NCBI RefSeq assembly: GCF_016741815.1 | Contig: NZ_JAERRJ010000001.1 | Coordinates: 62,001-126,000, forward strand | Source: Nocardia acididurans | Lineage (GTDB): Bacteria > Actinomycetota > Actinomycetes > Mycobacteriales > Mycobacteriaceae | Length of the DNA: 64,000 bases | Direction: 5' to 3' | Shown here: positions 8,499 through 17,082 of the stretch, in pieces | How the letters are laid out: each line of letters opens with the position of its first letter | How positions within the stretch are numbered: the first letter of the stretch is position 1 | Notes under the pieces: generated by a model | What the model saw: only the letters and a program-made list of their open reading frames with translations | What the model was told of the DNA's origin: nothing | Databases searched by the model: none | Program-made: the position numbers and the translations under genes

Positions 8499-10288
8499 GA
8501 CTGTGTCCTCTCGGGCATGGACAGGGTGCCTCCGTGGTTACGCTGCGCTGCCGCCTCCGGCCCCTGACTGTCCACGCCCAGAAGCTCCACAGGGATATCG
8601 ACGTGCCGGGCCCGCAGCCACTCTCCGAGCCCCTTGGCCTGCGGATCGAAACGCGCCTGATAGGCCACGCCCTGCCCCAGCAGACCTTCGACAATGAAGT
8701 TGATCGCCTTCAGGTTCGGCAGCACGTGCCGGGTGATCGGCAGCTCGGCCGTCTCCGGCAGCAGCAGCCGCAGTTCATCGGTGGTGAGGGCGTGCACCAG
8801 CCAGCGCCACTGCTCCTCGGTGCGCACCCAGACGCCGATATTGGCGTTGCCGCCCTTGTCGCCGCTGCGGGCCAGCGCGATGGTTCCCAGCGGGACACGC
8901 TTGGTCTCGCTCTGCGGAAGCGGCTGCGGCAGTTCGGGTTCGGCGACCTCGGCCAGTTCGAGGGTCTCGCTCGCGGGAGCGATGGCCACCCGGCTGCCGT
9001 CCGGCAGAACCGCCGTGTGCGGCACCTGGTCGGCGGCGACGTAGCCGGGCGTGAAGACGCCGTAGGGCCCGCCGTTTCCGGGCGGCGCGGTCAGCGAGAA
9101 GCCCGCGTAGCTGGCCAGCGCCAATTCCACTGCCACGCTGGAGAATCCGCGACCCACCAGGTTCGGGTCCGGATCCCGCACCACGCATTTGAGCAGGGCG
9201 CTCGCCTGCTCCTCGGTATCGGCGTCCGGACGGTCCAGCCGGGACAGCGTCCACTCCAGTTCGGCGGGGCGCACTTTCAGCCAGGATTCCAGCTGCCGTT
9301 GCGCCAGTTGCGCTTTCGCCTCGATATCCAGGCCGGTGAGAATGAACGTCATCTCGTTGCGGAAGCCGCCGATGGTGTTCAGCGACACCTTCACCCGCGA
9401 CGGCGGCGCTTCACCGCGCACGCCGGAGACGAGGACGCGATCGGGGCCCTCCTGGGTGAGCGCGATGGTGTCCAGGCGCGTGGTCACATCCGGGCCCGCG
9501 TAGCGCGCGCTCTGGATCTCGTACATGAGCTGGGCTTCCACCGTGTCCACGGTGACCGCGCCCCCGGTGCCCGCGTGCTTGGTGATGACGCTGCTGCCGT
9601 CGCGGCGCACCTCGGCGATCGGGAAGCCGGGGCGGCCCATATCGGCGATCTCGGTGAAGAAGGCGAAGTTGCCGCCTGTGGCCTGGGTGGAGCATTCGAT
9701 GACGTGGCCCGCCACCACCGCGCCCGCGAGCGCGTCGTAATCCGTACGGCCCCAACCGAAATGGGCGGCCGCGGGGCCGGCCACCAGGGCGGCGTCGGTG
9801 ACCCGGCCGGTCACCACGATGTCCGCGCCCGCGTTCAGGCATTCCGCGATACCCCAGGCGCCCAGGTAGGCATTGGCCGTCAGCGGCCGGCCGAGACCGA
9901 GTTCGGCCGCACGCGGCAGCAGATCGTCGCCGGTGACGTACGCGATTTTCGCTGGGAGACCGAGCTTTTCGGCCACCTGGGTGAGCCGCTCGGCCAATCC
10001 GGCCGGATTCAGCCCGCCCGCATTGGTGACGATCCGCACCTTCTTCTCCAGCGCGAGGGCGAGGCAGTCCTCCACCTGCTTCACGAAGGTCTTGGCGTAG
10101 CCGAGGTTCACGTCCTTCATGCGATCCCGCCCGAGGATCAGCATGGTGAGTTCGGCCAGATAATCGCCGGTGAGGATGTCGAGCTGCCCGCCTTCGAGCA
10201 TCTCGCGCATGGCGCTCAGCCGGTCACCGTAAAAGCCCGAACAGTTGCCGATCCGGATGACGTCCGGGTCCTCGGCGAGCTGACTCAT
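8495..10288 (-). CDS. AtuA-like acyclic terpene utilisation family protein (DUF1446)
   Basis: 597 residues. Residues 10-450 form the DUF1446/AtuA domain (IRIGNCSGFYGDR at the start; TGRVTDAALVAGPAAAHFGW near 160) and a shorter AtuA-C domain follows (IALARSGDKGGNANIGVW). Family members lie in terpene (citronellol/geraniol) and branched acyl-CoA degradation clusters in Pseudomonas and actinobacteria; the reaction is not established. It is the first gene of the operon and matches Rv0976c in the M. tuberculosis cluster. The C-terminus overlaps the next gene by 4 nt. Its presence is the best hint that the operon handles isoprenoid-like or methyl-branched acids. Confidence 0.85.
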   Translation of the reverse strand: MSQLAEDPDVIRIGNCSGFYGDRLSAMREMLEGGQLDILTGDYLAELTMLILGRDRMKDVNLGYAKTFVKQVEDCLALALEKKVRIVTNAGGLNPAGLAERLTQVAEKLGLPAKIAYVTGDDLLPRAAELGLGRPLTANAYLGAWGIAECLNAGADIVVTGRVTDAALVAGPAAAHFGWGRTDYDALAGAVVAGHVIECSTQATGGNFAFFTEIADMGRPGFPIAEVRRDGSSVITKHAGTGGAVTVDTVEAQLMYEIQSARYAGPDVTTRLDTIALTQEGPDRVLVSGVRGEAPPSRVKVSLNTIGGFRNEMTFILTGLDIEAKAQLAQRQLESWLKVRPAELEWTLSRLDRPDADTEEQASALLKCVVRDPDPNLVGRGFSSVAVELALASYAGFSLTAPPGNGGPYGVFTPGYVAADQVPHTAVLPDGSRVAIAPASETLELAEVAEPELPQPLPQSETKRVPLGTIALARSGDKGGNANIGVWVRTEEQWRWLVHALTTDELRLLLPETAELPITRHVLPNLKAINFIVEGLLGQGVAYQARFDPQAKGLGEWLRARHVDIPVELLGVDSQGPEAAAQRNHGGTLSMPERTQS

Positions 10289-10350
10289 CCCTGGGCCTCC
10301 CTATGCAGCGCTGCGGTCGCATACAGGGTCACATCGCGCCCGAAAAAAAT

Positions 10351-10395
10351 CAAGCCTGCGCGCTTGTTTATTGCCTTCTGAACCACTTCTGGCAA
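10351..10395 (-). promoter_or_regulatory. promoter and operator of the acyl-CoA carboxylase operon
   Basis: Read on the minus strand: a -35 element TTGCCA (10395-10390), a 17-nt spacer, a -10 element AATAAA (10372-10367), and directly after it the inverted repeat CAAGC-N6-GCTTG (10366-10351). CAAGC/GCTTG half-sites are common in operators of actinobacterial TetR regulators of lipid catabolism. A dimer here would cover the transcription start, so repression by the operon's own TetR protein is the simplest reading. The site lies 63 nt upstream of the first start codon. Confidence 0.6.
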
Positions 10396-10488
10396 TCTTC
10401 TAGCTAATGATGCGTGAGTCCGATTTGTACTAATTCGGGGCGAAGCCCCTGCGGATCCCCCCGAGAGCCGGGCAGGCACAATGGCCTC

Positions 10489-10641
10489 GTGTCCGATGTC
10501 TCGATCATCCTGCTGCTGGCCCTCGCCGGATTCCTGCTCGGCGGGGCCTACTCGACGTGGAAGACGTCGCGGCCCATGGCCATCGTCCTGCTCGTCTGCG
10601 GCGTACTCGCAGCCGTCGGCGCCTTCCTCTGGTGGAAGTAG
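10489..10641 (+). CDS. small two-helix membrane protein, 50 aa
   Basis: A GTG at 10489 opens a 50-residue frame ending at 10641. It encodes two hydrophobic helices (about residues 5-20 and 31-48) joined by a short polar loop SYSTWKTSR-like, ending in WWK. Such tiny membrane proteins are widespread in actinobacteria; function unknown. The stop codon abuts the stop codon of the convergent cyclase gene. A longer in-frame start upstream would add a basic, proline-rich stretch that looks non-coding, so the GTG is preferred. Confidence 0.6.
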   Translation: MSDVSIILLLALAGFLLGGAYSTWKTSRPMAIVLLVCGVLAAVGAFLWWK

Positions 10642-11718
10642 CTATTCGGCCTCGAGACGGAAGATGCGCAGGTCTTCCGGGACGCCGCTGAGCGGGCTCG
10701 CGAAGAAGCTGCGGCGGTAGGGCCGAACACCGAAGCCCAGCTCATCGAGGGTGTCGGGCTTCAAGGAGTCCAGCGTCGCACCGGAGAGCATGGTGTTGCC
10801 GTTGCCGCCGGCCTCCATCATGCGGGCCGCGATCGTGACGTCCACGCCCAGCCAGTCGCCGCCGATCTCCCGCGGGCTGCCGGTGTGCAGGCCCATGCGC
10901 ATCTGCGGGCGGTAACCGTCGAGGGAGACGCCGGTCAGGTTCTCTTTGGCCGCGACCGCCGCACGAACCGCGCGGTCGGCGGAGGGGAACACGGCCATGA
11001 CGCCGTCGCCCATACGTTTCACCACCTGGCCGCCGCGATCCACGATCGGCGGTTCGATGGCCTTGGCGACCCGGCGCAGCAGTTCCAGCGTCGCCTCGTC
11101 ACCGGCGGCGAGGGACCAGCTGGAGAACGCCACCAGATCGGTGAACATGATGGTGATCTCCTGGGTGCCGCGGCCCTTGCCGACCCGCTCCAGCATGGCC
11201 TGCCACACCTGCAGTGCGCCCAGGCCCAATTCGCGTGCGGCGCTCGGGGAATCACCCACCAGCTTGTCGGCGGCGCGCGCGACCGCGCGCACCCCGCCGG
11301 GGCCGGACACCGACAGCGGATCACCGAACGCCGGATCGCCGGGCAGGTTCTCGCGCGCCTTGCGGATCGCGCCGATGAGATCGCCGCGCTGATTGGCGGC
11401 GGAGACGATGGCCGACAGCTGACCCGGGAAACGCCCCCGGCGACGCCCCTCGTCGAGCTCGGGTTCGAGCTCGGCGGGCGTCAACGGGATGACGACATCC
11501 GGATCGATACGGGGTTGCTCTCGTTCAGCCCGGGACTCACGGTCGGCGTGCGCGTCACGCGAACGGCTGCCGTTCGCGTTGCGCGACCGGTTGCGATCGT
11601 TCCCCAGCCCTTCTGTTCGGCCGGCGTCGGACGCACGCTCACCGCCGTCAGAGGGTCGTTCGCTCACGCCCAGAGCGTATCCCAGCTCTTGATCCACGGA
11701 TGGATGAATTGTTGCCAC
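10642..11718 (-). CDS. class III adenylate/guanylate cyclase
   Basis: 358 residues from GTG 11718, which has GAGAAGG 6 nt upstream; a second GTG at 11667 would give 341. The first 100 residues are charged and low-complexity (Arg/Asn/Ser-rich), then comes a helical region, then the catalytic domain. Asp194 (MFTDLVAF) and Asp238 (KRMGDGV) are the two metal-binding aspartates, and Lys234 is in the position that contacts the purine. GDWLGVDVTIAARM is the second conserved block. It should make cAMP from ATP in the cytoplasm; no membrane segment is visible. The N-terminal helical part may be a regulatory domain. Confidence 0.85.
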   Translation of the reverse strand: MATIHPSVDQELGYALGVSERPSDGGERASDAGRTEGLGNDRNRSRNANGSRSRDAHADRESRAEREQPRIDPDVVIPLTPAELEPELDEGRRRGRFPGQLSAIVSAANQRGDLIGAIRKARENLPGDPAFGDPLSVSGPGGVRAVARAADKLVGDSPSAARELGLGALQVWQAMLERVGKGRGTQEITIMFTDLVAFSSWSLAAGDEATLELLRRVAKAIEPPIVDRGGQVVKRMGDGVMAVFPSADRAVRAAVAAKENLTGVSLDGYRPQMRMGLHTGSPREIGGDWLGVDVTIAARMMEAGGNGNTMLSGATLDSLKPDTLDELGFGVRPYRRSFFASPLSGVPEDLRIFRLEAE

Positions 11719-11890
11719 CTGACACCTTCTCGATCGGTCCGAGCGGCCACATCGTTGGGCCCGCCGATGTTTGAGTGTTTTGGTTGCTGGGTAGATGCTA
11801 CCGACGCCCGGAAAGGTCGGCCACACCCCTTCAAGGGGAAGCGACTTTGTTCACAGGAAGTTCTCATATCCGGGTTTGGCGCGAACATGG

Positions 11891-11928
11891 CATCGGCCCG
11901 ATACGGAAGATTCCGTATCGGGCCGATG
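11891..11928. terminator. perfect hairpin terminator after the ABC exporter operon
   Basis: An 18-nt arm CATCGGCCCGATACGGAA is followed, after GA, by its exact reverse complement. It lies 45 nt beyond the permease stop codon and upstream of the cyclase gene on the same strand, so it most likely ends exporter transcripts. No U-run follows, as is common in high-GC actinobacteria. Confidence 0.75.
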
Positions 11929-11972
11929 TGCGCCGCCGTCCGGGCAGTGGCCGGCGGCTCCCCGGGCAGGGT

Positions 11973-12728
11973 CTATGCGTCGCGCTTGTTCACCACGAAC
12001 AACGCGGCTCCGAAAACGATCGCGACGAACACCGTGAAGTAGATCAGGCTGCCGACCGGACCCCAGTGCCAGTTGCCGCCCATCTCACCCATGGTGAAGA
12101 ACCGGTTGGCGTTCTGGAAGGGCATGAACGGCCCCACATTTCGGCCGAAGCTGCCGAAGCTGCTCAGCAGGGTCTCCAGCACCAGCGGCCACAGCACGAT
12201 GAAGGAGATGGCCGCCGCCGACTGCCGCAGCAGCACACCCACGCCGACCGCGAAGATCATGCTCAGCAGGGCGTACACCGGCACGCCCAGCAGGGCGCGC
12301 CACGCGCCGTCCGCGGAGAGCTCAAGCCCCGGCGTCGACCCGACGATGGCGCGCGAGATCCCGTAGGCGACCACGGCCAGCACCGCGGTCAGCACGGTGG
12401 CGTACACGCCGACCAGGCCCGCCTTCACGCTGATCACCTTGGTCCGCTGCGGGGTGGCGAGGAAGGTCGACCGGATGATGCCGAAGCGGTATTCGCTGGT
12501 CACCGACAGCGTCGCCATGATCATCAGCACCAGCACGCCGAAGCCGCTGACACTGACCACCGCGGTGGAGATGTCGAAACTCGAGGAGGGGCCCTCGCCG
12601 GAACCCGGCTTGGAGGTCGCCGCGATGAGCGCCGACAGACCCAGGGCCAGCACCACCACGATGATCGAGCACCACCACGGGGACCGGGTCGAGGTGAGTT
12701 TGATTCGTTCCGATGCGAGCACTCCCAT
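11973..12728 (-). CDS. ABC-2 type exporter permease
   Basis: 251 residues with six hydrophobic segments (about 20-40, 57-77, 105-130, 145-170, 177-197, 225-247) in the ABC-2 arrangement. The N-terminus reads as a short cytoplasmic stretch (MGVLASERIKLTSTRSPWW) typical of two-component permease/ATPase exporters. Its ATG lies inside the stop codon of the ATPase gene (TGATG), so the two are translated together. Substrate unknown; relatives export antibiotics, lipids or peptides. Confidence 0.85.
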   Translation of the reverse strand: MGVLASERIKLTSTRSPWWCSIIVVVLALGLSALIAATSKPGSGEGPSSSFDISTAVVSVSGFGVLVLMIMATLSVTSEYRFGIIRSTFLATPQRTKVISVKAGLVGVYATVLTAVLAVVAYGISRAIVGSTPGLELSADGAWRALLGVPVYALLSMIFAVGVGVLLRQSAAAISFIVLWPLVLETLLSSFGSFGRNVGPFMPFQNANRFFTMGEMGGNWHWGPVGSLIYFTVFVAIVFGAALFVVNKRDA

Positions 12729-13687
12729 CAGAGCGCACCTCCCATCACGTCGTCGTAACCGGCTCCGGCGCCGTGGTATTGGACCGCGCCACCGGTCATC
12801 CGCATGAACGCCTCCTCCAGCGACGCGCGCTGCGGCGACAGTTCGAACAGGGTGATGTCGTTGGCGCCGGCCAGTTTTCCGACCGCGTCACTGGTGACAC
12901 CGGCGACCACCAGGGCCTGACGGCCGTCGGGGTCCGCGCCGTCCTCGCGCACGGTCATCCCGTTGGAGGTCAGCAGGCTGCGCAGCTGATCCAGCTGCGG
13001 ACTGCGCACGCGCACAGACTGTTCCGAGGCGCGCTCGATGAAATCCTTGGTGGTGGTGTCGGCGATCAACCGGCCCCGGCCGATGACGACCAGATGCTCG
13101 GCGGTCTGTGCCATCTCCGACAGCAGATGACTCGACACCAGCACGGTGCGGCCCTCCGCGGCCAGCCGCTGCATGAAGCGGCGGATCCAGAGGATGCCCT
13201 CCGGGTCCAGGCCGTTCACCGGCTCGTCGAACAGCAGCACGTCCGGATCGCCGAGCAGTGCGCCCGCCAGGCCGAGACGCTGCGACATGCCGAGCGAGAA
13301 ACCGCCCGCGTTCTTACCGGCCACCTCGGAGAGGCCGACCAGGCGCAGCACCTCCTCCACGCGGGAGGCGGGAATGTCGTTGGACGCGGCCAGCCACCGT
13401 AGATGCGAACGCGCCGAACGATTCGGATGCACCCATTTGGCATCCAGTAGCGCGCCCACCTTGGTGAGCGGTTTGTCCAGTTCGTGGTACGGCTTGCCGT
13501 CGATGAGCGCGGTACCGGCGGTCGGCGTGTCCAGCCCCAGGATCATGCGCATGGTGGTGGACTTCCCGGCGCCGTTCGGGCCGAGAAAGCCGGTCACCTG
13601 CCCCGGACGGACCGTGAACGACAGATCCGACACCGCGACGGTCTGGCCGTAATGTTTGGTCAGGCCCCTCAGTTCGATCATGGGCAC
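12728..13687 (-). CDS. ABC exporter ATP-binding protein
   Basis: 319 residues. Walker A GPNGAGKST (about residue 36), Q-loop region, signature FSLGMSQ, Walker B VLLFDEP and switch SSH are all present, followed by a C-terminal extension of about 90 residues typical of DrrA/BcrA-like exporters. Pairs with the permease gene that overlaps its stop codon. A second ATG 6 nt downstream (MIELRGL) would give a product two residues shorter. No regulator lies beside it. Confidence 0.9.
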   Translation of the reverse strand: MPMIELRGLTKHYGQTVAVSDLSFTVRPGQVTGFLGPNGAGKSTTMRMILGLDTPTAGTALIDGKPYHELDKPLTKVGALLDAKWVHPNRSARSHLRWLAASNDIPASRVEEVLRLVGLSEVAGKNAGGFSLGMSQRLGLAGALLGDPDVLLFDEPVNGLDPEGILWIRRFMQRLAAEGRTVLVSSHLLSEMAQTAEHLVVIGRGRLIADTTTKDFIERASEQSVRVRSPQLDQLRSLLTSNGMTVREDGADPDGRQALVVAGVTSDAVGKLAGANDITLFELSPQRASLEEAFMRMTGGAVQYHGAGAGYDDVMGGAL

Positions 13688-13830
13688 CAGTCTTCCTCGA
13701 GAACGGACCGGGCACTATCACTCACAGGTCGCGGTTTGGGTCATCCCACAGGATTACCCACCCCTGACAAACGGTGCAGGGCGGCTCTGGGTTCACTCGG
13801 GGACACCGGGCCGATGACCCCGAGGCGAGG

Positions 13831-14802
<972 letters not shown>

Positions 14803-14806
<4 letters not shown>

Positions 14807-16023
14807 CGAACTCCTCCTGCGGAAATCGGTGCGGTGGAACGACTGTGCTCGCTACGACTGTGCTCGCCGCCAAAGCGCCCGGGGTCGGCCGCACGGGCCT
14901 CGGGCAGCGCACTGCCCGACAGCAACGCCAGCACGGCGTCGGCCGTTACCGGGACGCCGAGAATGCCGTTGCGCCCGTGCCCGGTAGCCGCGATCACCCG
15001 CTCGTCGAGGTGGCCGATCAGCGGCAGATTGTCCGGCGACCCCGGCCGCGAACCGGCGATCGCCTCGGCGAACTCGTATTCGCCGATGCCCGGGAACACC
15101 GTCTCGGCATCGGTGATCAGGTCGCGCACCCCGGCCACGGTGACGGCGGTGTCGAACCCCGCCTCGTATTGTGTTGCACCCAGCACGATCCCGTCACGCC
15201 GCGGCACAAGATATATAGGACGGCCGTGCACCCGCGCCCGGATCACCCGGTGCGGTGGCGGCGGGGCGCTCGGCCGCCGTCGCAATCGCAGAATCTCCCC
15301 CTTCACCGGCCGCACCGGCAATCCCGGCCACAGCTCGGCCGACGCCGCACCCGCGGCCAGCACGATCCGATCCTGAGTCAAGGCACCCAGCGCGGAAACC
15401 TTCTCGTCCCGGAATTCCACCCCTGCCCCGGCAGCGGCAGCACGCAGTGCGCTCACCAGCGCACGGTTGTCGACGGCCGGTTCCGCCGGAGACAGCAATC
15501 CCGCGCGAATCCCCCGGCCCAGCCCCGGCTCAACCTCCCGCACCCCGGCCCGATCCAGCAACCGCAGCTCGCGCTCGTCCGGACCCGCACCGACGGCATG
15601 CGGCTGAACGGACTCAACGGAATCGGGGCCTCCGACCCGCGGTCGCGCTTGGTCGTGGCCGCGATCCGGCTGCGCCCGCGTCTTCGGATTGACGAAGTCG
15701 GCGATCGTGCGCAGATCAGCGGCGTCGGCCCCGTCCAGCGCGACAGTGAGAGTCTGATCGGCGGTGACGAGTTCGGTGCCGGTGAGCACCCGCAGCCGGG
15801 TCGCGAACTCGGGCCAGCGGGCCAGCGACGCGGCCCCGAACGCGAGGGCGTCCTCCTCCCCCGGCCACCCCTCCGACAGCGGCGCGAGCATCCCGCCCGC
15901 CACCCACGAGGCCCCCGACCCCACCGCCGGATCGAACAGCGTGACCGCCCAGCCCGATTCGGCGGCCCGCCAAGCCACCGACAGCCCGATCACACCGCCG
16001 CCGACGACGGCCAGAGTCCGCAT
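14803..16023 (-). CDS. thiO: glycine oxidase ThiO
   Basis: 406 residues from ATG 16023, chosen because GAGGTGG lies 5 nt upstream and the protein then begins directly with the FAD-binding strand [16 protein letters not shown]. An open frame continues upstream but is not protein-like. The DAO-family fold ends with [15 protein letters not shown], the C-terminal FAD contact. It oxidises glycine to iminoacetic acid (dehydroglycine) for ThiG. Relative to the usual 340-370 residues it has a polar insert near residues 125-165, rich in Arg, Gly and Pro, and a tail carrying [10 protein letters not shown], from a 15-bp duplication. Confidence 0.9.
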
Positions 16024-16371
16024 TACTTCCACCTCACCAGTCCGGATCACCGCGACCCGCGTAGACACCGCGCGAAGTTCGCTCCGAGCAGGAAAGACCT
16101 CGCACCGCCGCATGGCTCGCGCCCCGCAGCTCATTCGACTCTCCACGGTAGCGCGGTGGCCGCAGAGGTCCCGCGCCAACCCGGATCGCAGCACCAGCCA
16201 CCGGCGCAGTCCGTCCCCGCAGCGCGGACCGCCGACGTCCCGCGCCAACCGGATCGCAGCACCGGCCACCCGCGCAGTCCGTCTATGCGGCGCGGCCCGG
16301 GGTGCAGATCCCGGTCATCCGCCGGACGCCTCGGATTGGCGCGGCCCGTCGGCGCGACTACGGTCGAAAGG
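16024..16371. other. divergent thiO/thiE promoter region
   Basis: A 348-bp gap between the divergent thiamine genes. It holds the tandem repeat at 16168-16283 but no recognisable TPP riboswitch: neither the CTGAGA nor the ACCTGA element is visible on either strand. The strong ribosome site of thiO lies at 16029-16035. No gene is supported here. Confidence 0.6.
16168..16283. repeat. tandem repeat, 69-bp period, in the thiO-thiE gap
   Basis: Two near-identical stretches, 16168-16215 and 16237-16283, each running from GTCCCGCGCCAA to CGCAGTCCGTC, with start points 69 bp apart. They differ by a single-base deletion and a few substitutions. Flanking GC-AGCGCGGACC / GCGGCGCGGCCC segments suggest the repeat unit extends across the whole 69 bp. 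The repeats end about 90 bp before the thiE start. Confidence 0.75.
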
Positions 16372-17076
16372 GTGCAACTCTCCCACCCGAACCGGCCCGT
16401 ACCCCCGCGGGAGCGCCTGGCCACCGCGCGCCTGTACCTGTGCACCGACGCGCGCCGGGAGAAGGGCGACCTCGCCGCCTTCGCCGAAGCCGCCCTCGCC
16501 GGTGGCGTCGACATCATCCAGCTGCGCGACAAGGGCTCGGCCGGTGAGAAGGAATTCGGGCCCCTCGAGCCCAAAGCCGAACTGGGCGCGCTGGCCGAAC
16601 TGAAGGCCGCCGCCCGCAGGCACGGCGCCCTGGTCGCGGTGAACGACCGGGCCGATATCGCCCTGGCCGCCGGAGCCGACGTCCTGCACCTCGGCCAGAA
16701 CGATCTCCCGCCCTGGTACGCCCGGCGCATCCTCGGCCCCGACGTCGTCATCGGCCGCTCCACCCACAACCGCGCCCAGGCCGGTCTCGCCGCCATCGAC
16801 GAGCACATCGACTACTTCTGCACCGGCCCCATCTGGGCCACCCCCACCAAACCCGGCCGCCAAGCCGCGGGCCTCGATCTGGTGCGCTCGACGGCCGACG
16901 CCCACACCAAACGCCCCTGGTTCGCCATCGGCGGCATCGACGACGAACGGCTACCGGAAGTCTTGTCCGCCGGGGCAACTCGCGTCGTAGTGGTCCGCGC
17001 CATCACCGCCGCCAACGATCCGGAGGCGGCGGCACGCGCACTCAAGCAGCGCATTCTGGACCACGTCGGGCCGTAG
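16372..17076 (+). CDS. thiE: thiamine-phosphate synthase ThiE
   Basis: 234 residues. The TIM-barrel motifs are clear: [12 protein letters not shown] at the start, [10 protein letters not shown] (pyrophosphate binding), [37 protein letters not shown] and FAIGGID. It joins HMP-pyrophosphate with the thiazole phosphate to give thiamine phosphate. Very close to the M. tuberculosis enzyme (Rv0414c), including the same divergent arrangement with thiO. The start is the GTG at 16372; GAAAGG abuts it, so the exact start is less certain than the frame. It ends 6 bp before the convergent oxidoreductase stop codon. Confidence 0.93.
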   Translation: MQLSHPNRPVPPRERLATARLYLCTDARREKGDLAAFAEAALAGGVDIIQLRDKGSAGEKEFGPLEPKAELGALAELKAAARRHGALVAVNDRADIALAAGADVLHLGQNDLPPWYARRILGPDVVIGRSTHNRAQAGLAAIDEHIDYFCTGPIWATPTKPGRQAAGLDLVRSTADAHTKRPWFAIGGIDDERLPEVLSAGATRVVVVRAITAANDPEAAARALKQRILDHVGP

Positions 17077-17082
17077 TCGCCG

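Noticed and set aside
16024..16371. TPP riboswitch expected between thiO and thiE
   Set aside because: The CTGAGA and ACCTGA thi-box elements are not visible on either strand.
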